Shown: piece after piece, positions 1 to 8,980 of the stretch | Position numbering within the stretch: the stretch's first letter is position 1 | How the letters are laid out: the number at the start of each line of letters is the position of its first letter | Assembly (NCBI GenBank): GCA_963755825.1 | Contig: CAVWLA010000003.1 | Location: 1,550,001 to 1,614,000 of the forward strand | DNA from: DATBQN01 sp963755825 | GTDB taxonomy: Bacteria > Acidobacteriota > Thermoanaerobaculia > Multivoradales > UBA5704 | Reading direction: 5' to 3' | Length of the DNA stretch: 64,000 nt | The notes under the pieces: generated by a model | The model's input: only the letters and a program-made list of their open reading frames with translations | Databases searched by the model: none | What the model was told of the DNA's origin: nothing | Position numbers and translations under genes: made by a program

Positions 1-236
1 GCGCGCGCCGCGGCCTCGGGCTCCTGGATGCCGCCCGGGCGGCCGCCGGTCTGGCGAGGGAAGAGGTAGACGAAGAGGGCTCCCGCCGTCATCCCGAGCA
101 GAGCGAGCGAGATGGCCAGGAAGGCGAGGTGATACCAGGTGAGGACGGAGAGGATCCTGGTGTCCACGACCTCGAGGACGAGCGTCGCGAGCGCGGTCAC
201 GAAGAGGCCGCCGTAGAGAGCGGACGGTCGTGTCAT
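1..236 (-). CDS. Polytopic membrane protein, N-terminal part (spermidine-synthase-like membrane family)
   Basis: Reading leftwards from an ATG at 236-234, the frame stays open to the window edge, so only the first ~78 residues are visible. They contain two hydrophobic segments: the first begins near residue 9 and is followed by LEVVDTR, the second ends in GMTAGALFVYLFP. This pattern, a TM helix followed by LExxxTR and a second helix with GMxxGAL, is what I know from the membrane half of spermidine-synthase-like fusion proteins. The catalytic half would lie outside the window. The gene reads away from the terminator at 281-311, so it starts a new transcription unit. The family call is inference from a short stretch; that it is coding and membrane-embedded is more secure. 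Confidence 0.6.
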   Translation of the reverse strand, partial: MTRPSALYGGLFVTALATLVLEVVDTRILSVLTWYHLAFLAISLALLGMTAGALFVYLFPRQTGGRPGGIQEPEAAAR

Positions 237-237
237 T

Positions 238-270
238 GGATGCGATGGGGATGCGATGGGACGGGATGGG
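238..270. repeat. 11-bp tandem repeat in a 5' leader
   Basis: Two perfect copies of ggatgcgatgg (238-248 and 249-259) are followed by a degenerate third copy. They sit directly upstream of the start codon of the leftmost gene, where its ribosome-binding site should be, and no purine-rich Shine-Dalgarno sequence is seen on the minus strand there. The role is unknown. Confidence 0.45.
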
Positions 271-280
271 CGGAGAGACA

Positions 281-311
281 AAAAGGCCGCCGGACGGAGG
301 TCCGGCGGCCT
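281..311 (-). terminator. Intrinsic terminator of the PKD gene
   Basis: A perfect 11-bp stem (285-295 with 300-310) encloses a 4-nt loop. Read on the minus strand it is followed by a run of T (281-284), and it lies 28 nt past the stop codon of the PKD protein. This is a classic Rho-independent terminator. Confidence 0.9.
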
Positions 312-338
312 CGAGGATTCGACGGCTGGGCAGCGCGT

Positions 339-3300
339 TTAGCGCGTCGCCCCCACGATGTACGCGGGGTCGTTGGTGGTCAGGTTGACGACCTGGCCGG
401 CGGAGAGGATCTTGCCGCTGTGCACGAGGATCTGCACGGTGAAGCCACCGGTGACGCCGGCGGCCGGCAGCGGATGCTCGCTGGGCCGGATCAGCTTGGT
501 CTTTCCAGCGGGCAGACGGAGACCGCTGGTCTGCCCGAGCACCGTGCCGTCGAGGCCACGGTAGACGAGGTCGTACGTTCCGGCATCCGTCGTCGACGGG
601 TTGAAGAGCCAGAGCGCCGTCCAGTGCGTGGCGTCCTGGCGCAGGCCGACCATGTAGTTCCCCTGGCCGGTACCCGCCGCATCGGCGTCCGACAGAGCCG
701 GCATCGACTGGCCGAACCGCCGGACCGATTGCGAGAAGTCGTAGCTCTCGGCCTGGACGAGCGGGAAGGCGCTCGACGCGGCGTCGGTCTCCAGGGTCAG
801 GGTGCCGACCGCGTCGGTCACTCCCCATTTGTCGGCGACGACGTTCGCCAGCCGCTGGGTCTCGCCCGGCTGCAGGGTGAGGGTCACCGGAGCGAGAGTC
901 TGGTTGCCGAGCCCAGCGCTGATGTACGAGACGGTGGTCTGAATGGCCTGCGCGCTGGTGTTCGCAAGGACGAGGTCGCTGCGCCAGATGGTGTTGTTGA
1001 GGCCCGGCGTCGACAGCGCACCGATCACGTAGAGCTTGGACTTGTTGACTCCCGGCTGGACGAAGGACGGGTCGAACGAGATCGTCCGCAGCTTGGCGCC
1101 ATAGGGATAGAGCTGGCCGCCGGAGACGGAATCGATCTGCACCCGATAGTCGTGAGCATTGGAGACGCCGAACATGCTCTCGATGTCCTCGCGCTGGAAC
1201 TGCTGGAGGCCGAGCCGAGCCATGGTGAAGGTCGTCGGCGAGCCGATCGCCTTGCCCTGGTTGTCGAAGAGGCTCAGCTTGTAGGTCGCCGGCCCGTTGT
1301 TGGGGTTGCTGAGGCCAAAGTAAGAGACCTCGTCGGAGTTGTCGTTGAGCGCGACGAGGTGCTGAACCTGGCTCGCCTCGCTGCTCGCCTGGCTGGCAGC
1401 CCCCGCCGTCGGCATGGTCACTCCCGAGATGGTCTGACCGAACTGCGTGCCGTCGCTCTGGAAGGTCGTGTTGTAGGAGGTGATGATCGGTGCGACACCG
1501 TTCGCCACCGCGACCGTGACGTAGCCGACGGTGTTCTCCGGACGCCCGAAGAGGTCGTTCAGCACGTCGGCCGAGAAGAGCGTCGCGCCCGGCGCGATCG
1601 TGCGCGAGGCCCGCGGCGGATTCGTCTCCGGGGTTCCCAGACGGCGGCGGAACTCGAGCGCCACGTCCATCGGCGTCGAGGCCGGGTTGTGGATATAGAG
1701 GTCGCTCGACTGGGTGAGGACGCCGCGCGTCGACGCCAGCCAGGGGAGCAGCACCGATTGCGGCACCGCGGTCGGCGCGGTGAGCTTGAAGACGAGAGTG
1801 AGAGTCGCGTTCGTCTGGCTGTTGGCGACCAACAAGGTGACGTTGTAGTTGCCCGCCGCCGCCCAGGTGTGCGTCACCGAAGGCCCGGTGCCGGTCGACC
1901 CATCGCCGAAGTTCCAGGTATAGCTCGTCGCCAGCGTGGTGACCGCGGAGAGCGTGATCACCGTGCCCGCCTGGCCGTCGCACTCCTTGACGCCGAACTG
2001 GTTGAAGCACGTCGCCGAGCTGGTGTAGTTCGGATCGAGAGGCGGCGGCCCGCCGCCTCCCACGACCACGGCCTGCGGGGTGGAGCTGACGCAGGTCGCC
2101 GCGCTGCAGACCGTCAGGACGACGCTGTAGTTCCCCGCCTTGGCGTAGGAGTGAGAGGTCGAGACGCCGCTGCCGGACTGGCCGTCGCCGAACGCCCAGC
2201 TGTAGAGAGTCGGGCTGCCGGTCGACGCGCTGGCGTCGAAGCTGACGGGCTGATTGGTCGTCGGCGTCGTCGGCGAGAAGGTGAAGACCGCTCCCAAAGC
2301 ACCACCGCCGCCGCCATTGCCGTTGGAGATGTTGACGCTGGCCGAGCCGGTGGCGCCGGCGCAGGCGCTGTTGGTGACGGTGATGTGATGCAGGCCGGTC
2401 GCGGAGTAGGTGACGGAGACCGTCGCCGTGCTGGCGCTCGACGGCGTACCGCCGGGGAGCGACCACGACCAGCCGTTGGCGGCCGGCGTGCAGTTGGAGC
2501 CGATCGCGGTGTAAGCGAGCGCCTGCCCAGGAGTGCCCGAGGTCGGCCCCGAGATCGAGAGGCTGACGGGAAGAGTGATGACCGGGCTGACGCTGAACTG
2601 CGGATGCACGTAGACGTTGGTCTCGCTGGCGCCGCGGTGCACGCGCAGACAGGGCGTGTAGGAACCGGAGGCCGCGTAGGTGTGCGCGATGACCGCCGAC
2701 GTATGGCCGGAATCCGTGAAGCTGCAGCTGGTGGCGCTGGAGCCGGTGTGCGTCCAGTCGTAGTCCCAGACCTGCGCACCCTGCGACTGGTCGGCGAAGG
2801 CGATGGCCTGGCCGGTGCTGAACGAGCAGGGAGCGAACGAGCAGCTGGCCTGGAATCTCGCCACCAAGGGTGCGATCTGCAGGATGTCGACCACCAGCGG
2901 AGCGCTCTGCAGCCCGTTGGGATCAGACAGGCAGTTGCGGACCTTCACCACCACCGACTTGTTGCCGATGGTCGTGTAGGTGTGGGAAGGGCTCGGACCG
3001 GCGATTGGATCGGAGGTCCAGCCGGTGAAGCCGGCTCCGTCGCCGAAGTCCCAGTTCCACTCGGTGGCGCCGGCGACGGCGACGTTGAACTGCACGGTGC
3101 CGGCGGAGAACGCCGAGTTGGTGGGCGTGAAGGTCGAGGTCGGCAGGGGCGGCAGCGCGCCGAGACTGAAGCTGGCGCTCTTCGTCGTCGTGCCCACGCC
3201 GTTGCTCACCGTGATCGTGGCCGTATACGGCTGTGGAATGGGGTTGTTGAGATGAGTGTCCCAGGTGAACGGGTTCGCCGCGCTCGTCCCGCCGGGCGCC

Positions 3301-5141
3301 ACCACCGAGTCCGAATTGGTGATCTTCCAGCTGTACCCGAGAGTCGCCTGACCGGTGACGCCGGTCGCGGTGAAGGTGACCGGCTGACACTGCAGGGGAT
3401 TGGCCGGAGAGACGGTGACCGTGCCGATCTGCGGCGATGGATCGAGCACCGTCACCTGCTTGCTGGTGGGCGTGCTCGGGCCGACGGCGTTGGTGGCCGT
3501 CAGGGAGACCGTCTTGGTGCCCTTGGCGGCGAACTTCACCTGCGGGTTCTGCGACGAGGTCGAGGTGCTGCCGGCGGGCGTGCCGTCCGGCGAGAAGGTC
3601 CAGTTCCAGCTGGTCGGGCTGCCGGTCGACTGATCGGTGAAGGTGACGGTGTCGCCCGGGTAGATCTGCTGCGGGCTGAAGCTGAAATCCGCCGTCGGCA
3701 CCACGGCGCCGACGTGCTGATGGACGTCGAGAATGGCCAGCGCCGCGCGATAGAAGTACGAGCCGTTGAACACCCCTCGGCGCGGCATGATGTAGTTGAA
3801 CCCGGTCGCGTTGCCGCGGTAGTACCAGCCCCAATAGCCGGTCTGCGGCGCGATGTCGCGAGTCGCCGTGGGCACCGTGACGTCGAACAGGTACTCGCGC
3901 TCGGGCGCACCGAGACAGCGATCCTCCGAGCCGTAGTAGAGATAGCTGGTATTGCCGGCGCCGCGCGAGAAGGTGACGAAGTAGGCGCGGGTGCCGTCCT
4001 GGAAGAGCGGCTGCGTCCAGAGCGCGCTGCCGAGAGAGCACGACCCGCCGGTGATGCAGCTCACGTCGTAGATCTGCCCCTGGCTGACGTTGCCCGGAGG
4101 AACCGCCGTGCAGCTGTAGACCTGGGAGCGGAGGCCGACATAGTAGTGGTTGTTGTTCTTCCACATGGCGACGCCGTAGACCGTCGGCGTGGCGAAGGGG
4201 CAGGTCGGAGGCGGCGCACCGTCGAGGCCATGGAGAACCTGGTGCGGGGAGGCGGGATTGGACACATCCCAGATCTCGAACCCGCCGCCGCCGCTGCTGA
4301 AGGCGATGTAGTTGTCGACGCCGCTGATGAAGAACGCCGAGTTGGCGGTCCCGATCTTGCCGACGTAGACACCCGGACAGTGGGTCACCTCACCGGGAGC
4401 GGGAACTCCCTCCAGGCAGCTGGTGTACTGGCGTGCCTGCGTCAGGTTGAAGGCATAGACGCCGCCCGAGGGCGAGCCCTGCGACGCCGCGAGGAAGGCG
4501 TACTCCGTGCCGCCGATGTTTGCCGCGTAGACCTCCTCACCGCTCTTCAGGTGGTTCTGATAGAGCAGGCGGGGGGAGGTCTTGTTGCTCGTGTCGACGA
4601 AGGCGACTCCGATGTTGCTCTCGCCGGAGAGCGCCGCGATGGTGTCGTCGCCCTGCACCATGGCGATGTCCTGCAGCGGCCACTTGATCTCTCCGATCGC
4701 CCAGACGGGGAAGCTGGCGTCCGTCAGACGGCCGAGGAAGTGGGGATGCGCCGGGTCCGTATGGAGATCCCAGGTGGCCAACCCGTGCGAGCTGCCGGTC
4801 ACCAGGTAGTTGTTCTGAATCGACAGGCCGACGAACCAGTTCGTGGAATCGTAATTTTGTGCGAACTCCGGGAAGCCGGTGGAGTCGCGCTCGCTGGGCA
4901 GTTGGCCGGTGTCCGTCGGTTGGAGCTCTCCCCAGAGCGACCGCGGCGCACCGGTCGCCGGAGTACCCCCGCAGGTGGTGGGCACGATCTGGCCGCAACC
5001 CGAGCGTGCGAGGTCGCAGGAGGTCTGCGCAGCCGCGGGAGCGGCCGGCAGCACCGATGCCGCGGCGAGGAGGAACGGCAGGAGCTGAGCGGTTCGTGAG
5101 AGCGTCTTGGCGATGCGGGAGGGCGAGGGCGACTGCGTCAT
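339..5141 (-). CDS. Secreted multi-PKD surface protein with N-terminal LVIVD-like propeller
   Basis: This 1600-residue protein has a Sec signal peptide (hydrophobic LLPFLLAAASVLPAAPAAAQ, cut after AAAQ). Residues ~60-470 hold repeats such as GLATWDL and FEIWDVSNPASPH, typical of LVIVD-type beta-propellers. From ~480 to ~1140 there are about five PKD domains, recognised by WNWTF, WNWDFGDG, WAFGDG and WNFGDGSTG with following HTY/HSY motifs. The last ~430 residues form two related beta-sandwich-like segments (SDLYIHNPAS, RSDLVLANTS) with no C-terminal TM helix. PKD domains usually mediate adhesion or polysaccharide binding. AGGAGG precedes the ATG. The gene is transcribed alone and ends in a strong terminator. 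A structural or adhesive cell-surface role is likely; I see no catalytic motif. Confidence 0.88.
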   Translation of the reverse strand: MTQSPSPSRIAKTLSRTAQLLPFLLAAASVLPAAPAAAQTSCDLARSGCGQIVPTTCGGTPATGAPRSLWGELQPTDTGQLPSERDSTGFPEFAQNYDSTNWFVGLSIQNNYLVTGSSHGLATWDLHTDPAHPHFLGRLTDASFPVWAIGEIKWPLQDIAMVQGDDTIAALSGESNIGVAFVDTSNKTSPRLLYQNHLKSGEEVYAANIGGTEYAFLAASQGSPSGGVYAFNLTQARQYTSCLEGVPAPGEVTHCPGVYVGKIGTANSAFFISGVDNYIAFSSGGGGFEIWDVSNPASPHQVLHGLDGAPPPTCPFATPTVYGVAMWKNNNHYYVGLRSQVYSCTAVPPGNVSQGQIYDVSCITGGSCSLGSALWTQPLFQDGTRAYFVTFSRGAGNTSYLYYGSEDRCLGAPEREYLFDVTVPTATRDIAPQTGYWGWYYRGNATGFNYIMPRRGVFNGSYFYRAALAILDVHQHVGAVVPTADFSFSPQQIYPGDTVTFTDQSTGSPTSWNWTFSPDGTPAGSTSTSSQNPQVKFAAKGTKTVSLTATNAVGPSTPTSKQVTVLDPSPQIGTVTVSPANPLQCQPVTFTATGVTGQATLGYSWKITNSDSVVAPGGTSAANPFTWDTHLNNPIPQPYTATITVSNGVGTTTKSASFSLGALPPLPTSTFTPTNSAFSAGTVQFNVAVAGATEWNWDFGDGAGFTGWTSDPIAGPSPSHTYTTIGNKSVVVKVRNCLSDPNGLQSAPLVVDILQIAPLVARFQASCSFAPCSFSTGQAIAFADQSQGAQVWDYDWTHTGSSATSCSFTDSGHTSAVIAHTYAASGSYTPCLRVHRGASETNVYVHPQFSVSPVITLPVSLSISGPTSGTPGQALAYTAIGSNCTPAANGWSWSLPGGTPSSASTATVSVTYSATGLHHITVTNSACAGATGSASVNISNGNGGGGGALGAVFTFSPTTPTTNQPVSFDASASTGSPTLYSWAFGDGQSGSGVSTSHSYAKAGNYSVVLTVCSAATCVSSTPQAVVVGGGGPPPLDPNYTSSATCFNQFGVKECDGQAGTVITLSAVTTLATSYTWNFGDGSTGTGPSVTHTWAAAGNYNVTLLVANSQTNATLTLVFKLTAPTAVPQSVLLPWLASTRGVLTQSSDLYIHNPASTPMDVALEFRRRLGTPETNPPRASRTIAPGATLFSADVLNDLFGRPENTVGYVTVAVANGVAPIITSYNTTFQSDGTQFGQTISGVTMPTAGAASQASSEASQVQHLVALNDNSDEVSYFGLSNPNNGPATYKLSLFDNQGKAIGSPTTFTMARLGLQQFQREDIESMFGVSNAHDYRVQIDSVSGGQLYPYGAKLRTISFDPSFVQPGVNKSKLYVIGALSTPGLNNTIWRSDLVLANTSAQAIQTTVSYISAGLGNQTLAPVTLTLQPGETQRLANVVADKWGVTDAVGTLTLETDAASSAFPLVQAESYDFSQSVRRFGQSMPALSDADAAGTGQGNYMVGLRQDATHWTALWLFNPSTTDAGTYDLVYRGLDGTVLGQTSGLRLPAGKTKLIRPSEHPLPAAGVTGGFTVQILVHSGKILSAGQVVNLTTNDPAYIVGATR

Positions 5142-5354
5142 GGGTGAGTGATCCTCCTACTACGATTTCAAGAGCACTTCACAACCGAGGGCGCGGCAAA
5201 GCAGATGATTCGCGCTCGACGGTCGTTCGGACGAAGCATGGACTTCCACGTTGGAGGCGCAGCTCGAGGCTGGTGCGCCCGTCGTTGTGTCAGCCGTTCT
5301 GATCTGCCTCGGTGGCGATTGCGAGGGGCAGGTCGCAACGGCTGCGGGGGGAGG

Positions 5355-5386
5355 AAAAGATGGGCCCGACTCGCGTCGGGCCCATC
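5355..5386 (-). terminator. Intrinsic terminator of the 434-residue secreted protein gene
   Basis: A perfect 12-bp stem (5359-5370 with 5375-5386) has a tcgc loop and is followed on the minus strand by TTTT. It lies 36 nt past the stop codon. It separates this gene from the PKD gene, whose own promoter I could not identify in the remaining ~210 bp. Confidence 0.88.
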
Positions 5387-5422
5387 CCAATGCCACCCTA
5401 TCGGAGGGCTATTCCTAGCCCC

Positions 5423-6727
5423 TTAAGGGGTGAAGTGAAGCGCCGTGCAGGCGCTGTCGAGCTTGATGGCGCTGAAGCCGACTTCATAACGGCCCTCGGC
5501 GCGCATCTGGACCTCGACCCAAGCCTGCGCCGCCGTCGGATCCTCGGGCGGGTCAGGAACGCCGGCGATGGTCGTGTTGAGGTTGAGATAGAGCCAACCG
5601 AAGGCGTACGGCACCGGAAGAGAGGTGCTCGCTCCACCGACCTCGGTCGAGTTCGTCTCGGCCGGGAACGGAATGAGGCCCGGGTTGCGCGGCTGCGGCG
5701 AAACCGGGAACGACTGCGGCTGCTGCGGGTGCTCCTGCTCGTCGAAGATCACCAGGCCTTCCTGGCCCAGCGGGTACCAGCTCGGACCGTTGCCAGCCGA
5801 GCAGACGAAGCTCGACGGGACGCTCTTCGAGTCGCGCCACACGTGGAGGAACGTACCGCCGTTGAACCCGCCGCCATTGACGAAGCGGACGGCGAAGTTG
5901 GTGGCCAGCGGCTCGCGGTTGTCCGTCGCCTGCCAGTTCACGTAGCGGCCGTAGAAGGTGTACTGACCGGCGACCGAGGTCTCCGGGTTGGTGGCGCTCG
6001 CCTCGACGTGGACCATCGGGTTGCCCGAGGCGAAATTCTCCGCCGGGTTGACGAAGAAGACGTCGCCCCAGAGGACGTTCTGATCCGTCGCGTCACCAGT
6101 ACCGCCGGCACCGAAGTAGCCGAGGTCGCTGGGGAAGCGCAGGGTGCAGTTGTTGACCGTGTCGACGGTCACGTAGCCGCGGAGGATGCCGTCGCCGAAC
6201 GCCTGCGCCGCGCAGCACGAAGAAGCGGCGCAACCGGTGATCTGGGTCGAGCCCTGGCCGGTGAGAGCAGCGTTCAGGTAGGCGAGGAAGTCCGCCGGCA
6301 GAACCGCCGGAGGCGGCAGCTGGGCGTTGCAGCTCGCGAAGTTGATGTCCTGCGAGAACGAACCCTTCGGGCTGATGGTGTCGCCCGGATCCTGGCCGGC
6401 CGAGGCCGTCTGCGGCAGAACGCCGTTGACCAGGATGTCGCGCAGGTTGATCGACTGCACGTCGTAACCGGTCAGGTAGACGTTGAAGTCGAGGACCGGG
6501 TACGAGAGGTCGGTCCACACCGTGACGTGGGCGAGGACCGCGGTGGCCGAGGCGTTGTTGATCGAGAACAGGGTGGTGACCCCGTTCGAGTTCGCACTGT
6601 CGACCTCGAAATAAGGCAGCAGAAGGGTCGCCGCCGGCACGTCATCGACCGTGCAGATGACGGCACCCGCCTGGCTACCCAGGGCCACGAGGCCGAGGAG
6701 TGCGAGGCTAAGAATGGCTCTCTTCAT
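5423..6727 (-). CDS. Secreted protein of unknown function (434 aa)
   Basis: An N-terminal signal peptide (MKRAILSLALLGLVALGSQAG) precedes a mature protein that starts VICTVDDVPAATLLLPYFEVD. The body looks beta-rich, is rich in Asn, Thr and Val, and has scattered cysteines including a CCAAQ stretch. No enzyme motif is visible. I recall similar proteins opening with PAATLLLPYFEVD from acidobacterial and related genomes, all uncharacterised. The ATG at 6727 is preferred over an upstream TTG because AGGAG lies about 10 nt before it. The consensus promoter, ~240-nt leader and strong terminator indicate a monocistronic and possibly abundant transcript. A surface-layer or envelope structural role is possible but not shown. 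Confidence 0.8.
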   Translation of the reverse strand: MKRAILSLALLGLVALGSQAGAVICTVDDVPAATLLLPYFEVDSANSNGVTTLFSINNASATAVLAHVTVWTDLSYPVLDFNVYLTGYDVQSINLRDILVNGVLPQTASAGQDPGDTISPKGSFSQDINFASCNAQLPPPAVLPADFLAYLNAALTGQGSTQITGCAASSCCAAQAFGDGILRGYVTVDTVNNCTLRFPSDLGYFGAGGTGDATDQNVLWGDVFFVNPAENFASGNPMVHVEASATNPETSVAGQYTFYGRYVNWQATDNREPLATNFAVRFVNGGGFNGGTFLHVWRDSKSVPSSFVCSAGNGPSWYPLGQEGLVIFDEQEHPQQPQSFPVSPQPRNPGLIPFPAETNSTEVGGASTSLPVPYAFGWLYLNLNTTIAGVPDPPEDPTAAQAWVEVQMRAEGRYEVGFSAIKLDSACTALHFTP

Positions 6728-6771
6728 GTTGGACAATCTCCTAGACAGTTGGTTGGAGGCAACAACAACAT
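6724..6771 (-). other. Candidate 15-codon leader ORF coupled to the downstream gene
   Basis: Within the leader, an ATG at 6771-6769 opens a 15-codon frame (MLLLPPTNCLGDCPT). Its TGA overlaps the ATG of the secreted protein in an ATGA arrangement. Such overlaps often couple translation. No good Shine-Dalgarno precedes the small ORF, so this is a candidate only. Confidence 0.25.
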
Positions 6772-6865
6772 CAAACTCAAGGTTGAAACCCTAGAACTGC
6801 TCCACTCTCCTCGGATTTAGAGATCACCTCCCGTTTAAAGGATCGTAGTGCCGCGAATCGTTAAG

Positions 6866-6889
6866 GCGTCGAGAATGAGCTCTCGACGC
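6866..6889 (-). promoter_or_regulatory. Stem-loop in the long 5' leader
   Basis: A perfect 9-bp inverted repeat (6866-6874 with 6881-6889, 6-nt loop) lies about 75-100 nt downstream of the predicted transcription start of the 434-residue secreted protein. It is not followed by a T-run. The remainder of the gap between the secreted protein and the FG-GAP gene (6728-7069) holds the promoter and leader; I see no other gene there. Confidence 0.5.
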
Positions 6890-6972
6890 ATAGTCTCAAA
6901 GATCTCCGGCAGGAGCGGAAGGATAGCGCAACGCCAGGCTCTTCCGACCCCACCCCTAATTTATGCTGGTGG

Positions 6973-7001
6973 ACTATAGGGGTGCCCCCCGAGTCTGTCA
7001 A
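6973..7001 (-). promoter_or_regulatory. Sigma-70 promoter of the 434-residue secreted protein
   Basis: On the minus strand a perfect TTGACA (7001-6996) is followed after 17 nt by TATAGT (6978-6973), close to the full consensus. Transcription would start near 6966, leaving a leader of roughly 240 nt before the ATG at 6727. Confidence 0.75.
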
Positions 7002-7069
7002 GTGCCCTATTCACCGGGGCGTTCCGGGTTTCGCCGGCCATTCGGCCCAGCTCCAGCTCACGGACGGGC

Positions 7070-8815
7070 TCACGGACGGCGCCCGGCCGCCGGCGCCGCC
7101 ACGACCTTCCAGGCCGTCAAGCCGCCGCTCGAGGGGCACTGCTCGGTGGGAGCGACGACCTGGCCGGTCGAGATCTGCATCCCGGTCGACTCGCCGGCGA
7201 AGCTCGAGACGATCTCCGCCCGGCCGTCGCCATCGAGATCGGCGAGGCGGACGTGGTAACCGCGGCAGCCGCTGAAATTGGGCACCCCGGTCTTCTCGCG
7301 GGTGAACGAGCCCTTGCCGTCGGCGAGGAAGATGAGGGTGCGGCCGTCGCCGGTCAGCGCCACCACATCGGTGTTGCCGTCGCCGTCGAGGTCGCCGGTG
7401 CCGATCGCGGTCACCGAGAAACGTCCCTCCTGCGACCACAGCGCCCGCCGCTCCCACTTGCCGCCCGGCCGCGAATAGTAGGCGTCGATGCCGGAGCGCC
7501 ATACGTCCAGCTCGAAGTTGACATAGCCGACGAGCAGGTCGGACCGGCCGTCGTGGTCGAGGTCGGCCGCGGCGACGGCGTTGACGTACGCCGCCGGCCG
7601 CATGGTGTCGATTTCGACCGGCTCCCAGGTCCCGTCGTCCTTGTGCAGATCGATCAGGTCCCGGCGGCCCATCACTCCGGAGCTCGTCGCCAGGTCGAGA
7701 CGGTGGTCGCCGTTGAAGTCGCCGACCGCCAACGAATCGCCGAAGAGGTGGGTGGCGGCGCTCCCCACGTCCTGCCGCTTCCAGGTGCCATCTCCCTGGT
7801 TGATGTAGACGACCAGGCCGAGCGCCGGCACCGAGCCGGCGGCGCGCACGCGCGCCGTGGTGATGGCGAGAGTGGGCCCCTCGCCGAGGGCGATGATGTC
7901 TTGCTTCCCATCTCCGTTCCAGTCCACCGCCGCGATCGCCTGGGTCGAGAAGCCGGGCTGATCGTCGCCGCGGCCCGGGACCTGAAAGTCGAGGCCTTGG
8001 CTGGAGTTGGTGAAGCCGCCCTTGCCGTCGCCGAGGAGGACCTGCAGGCCGCGCAGGTGCATGGCGAGGGCGAGATCGGGGTGGCCGTCGCCGTTGAAGT
8101 CGGCGACCACCGCGTCGCCGTAGTCGTAGGGCACCCGCGGATACTTGGCATCGGCCCAGCGCTTCCAGTTCCCCTTGCCGTCGCCGAGGAAGATGGCCGG
8201 CGGGGCGAGCGATTTGCGCGCCGGGCCGTGGACGATGTCGAGATGCCCGTCGCCGTTCATGTCGGCGATATCGAAGCCGTTGCGCCACTGGCCGCTCGTC
8301 GGCAGCCCGTGGCCGAAGTTGACGAAGCGCAGGCGGTCGCTCTCCGGGATGTCGGCCTTGTAGGTGGCGGCGGCCTTTGCCAGGTCCGCCGCGGACGGCG
8401 GGGCGAGCTTGTTCGGCGCCGATGGCGGCGGCGCCGCATCCGCCTTGTACACCCGGTAGTAGAAGAACTTGTCGTCTTCCTTGTCGACCTTGAGCGTGAT
8501 CCCCCAGGAGGTGCGCACCTGATGCTCGCCGACGCGCAGGAAGCTGCCGGCGGACTTGGGGAACTTGTTGAGGAAGTATTTGTGGCCCTTGTCGTCCACC
8601 AGCCACTTGCCGTCGGGAGGTTGCGGATTGTAGATGCCGGGAGCGCCGGCCGGACCCGGCGGCGCCGGTGCCGCGGCGGCGGCGGGCGGGGCCGGCGGGG
8701 GCGCGGCGACCGCCGCCAAGGCACCGGCGGCAGGGATCGAGAGGAAGGCGGCCAGGGCCGCGGCAGCGAGCCGCGAGCGGCCGCCCGCAAGGCGAGGGGG
8801 CACGAGAGTCCTCAT
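7070..8815 (-). CDS. Secreted FG-GAP/VCBS repeat protein (seven calcium-binding repeats)
   Basis: The start at 8815 is chosen because AAAGGAG lies 9 nt upstream and the resulting N-terminus (MRTLVPPRLAGGRSRL, then a long Ala-rich hydrophobic stretch) is a signal peptide. An Ala/Pro-rich linker precedes a ~60-residue module ending in KFFYYRVYK. Then follow seven DxDGDGxxD-type repeats, for example DMNGDGHLDIV, DFNGDGHPDLAL, DWNGDGKQDII, DLDGDGNTDVVAL and DLDGDGRAEIVS. Seven blades imply an integrin-alpha-like propeller that binds calcium through these loops. Such proteins are extracellular and often bind polymers. No catalytic motif is visible. The gene has no close operon partner on its strand: the permease upstream is 165 nt away. 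Confidence 0.85.
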   Translation of the reverse strand: MRTLVPPRLAGGRSRLAAAALAAFLSIPAAGALAAVAAPPPAPPAAAAAPAPPGPAGAPGIYNPQPPDGKWLVDDKGHKYFLNKFPKSAGSFLRVGEHQVRTSWGITLKVDKEDDKFFYYRVYKADAAPPPSAPNKLAPPSAADLAKAAATYKADIPESDRLRFVNFGHGLPTSGQWRNGFDIADMNGDGHLDIVHGPARKSLAPPAIFLGDGKGNWKRWADAKYPRVPYDYGDAVVADFNGDGHPDLALAMHLRGLQVLLGDGKGGFTNSSQGLDFQVPGRGDDQPGFSTQAIAAVDWNGDGKQDIIALGEGPTLAITTARVRAAGSVPALGLVVYINQGDGTWKRQDVGSAATHLFGDSLAVGDFNGDHRLDLATSSGVMGRRDLIDLHKDDGTWEPVEIDTMRPAAYVNAVAAADLDHDGRSDLLVGYVNFELDVWRSGIDAYYSRPGGKWERRALWSQEGRFSVTAIGTGDLDGDGNTDVVALTGDGRTLIFLADGKGSFTREKTGVPNFSGCRGYHVRLADLDGDGRAEIVSSFAGESTGMQISTGQVVAPTEQCPSSGGLTAWKVVAAPAAGRRP

Positions 8816-8980
8816 GAGGCGAGCTCCTTTAGATGTCTGCATGGGCCGACCCGCACCGAGCAAGAAGCAGACCAGATGTCACTACGGCGAGAGAGCGTCG
8901 CCCTGGAGGCGCAGCAGGGCGGCGGCCGGCACCTGAATCCCGATCCCGCGCGACCTTTCGCGGGAACCTCCGAAGCGCGC

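Noticed and set aside
129..5099. A 1656-codon open frame on the plus strand
   Set aside because: It is antisense to the PKD protein, rich in Arg, Gly and Asp with no domain, and results from GC-rich third positions. The minus-strand frame has a signal peptide, PKD motifs and a terminator.
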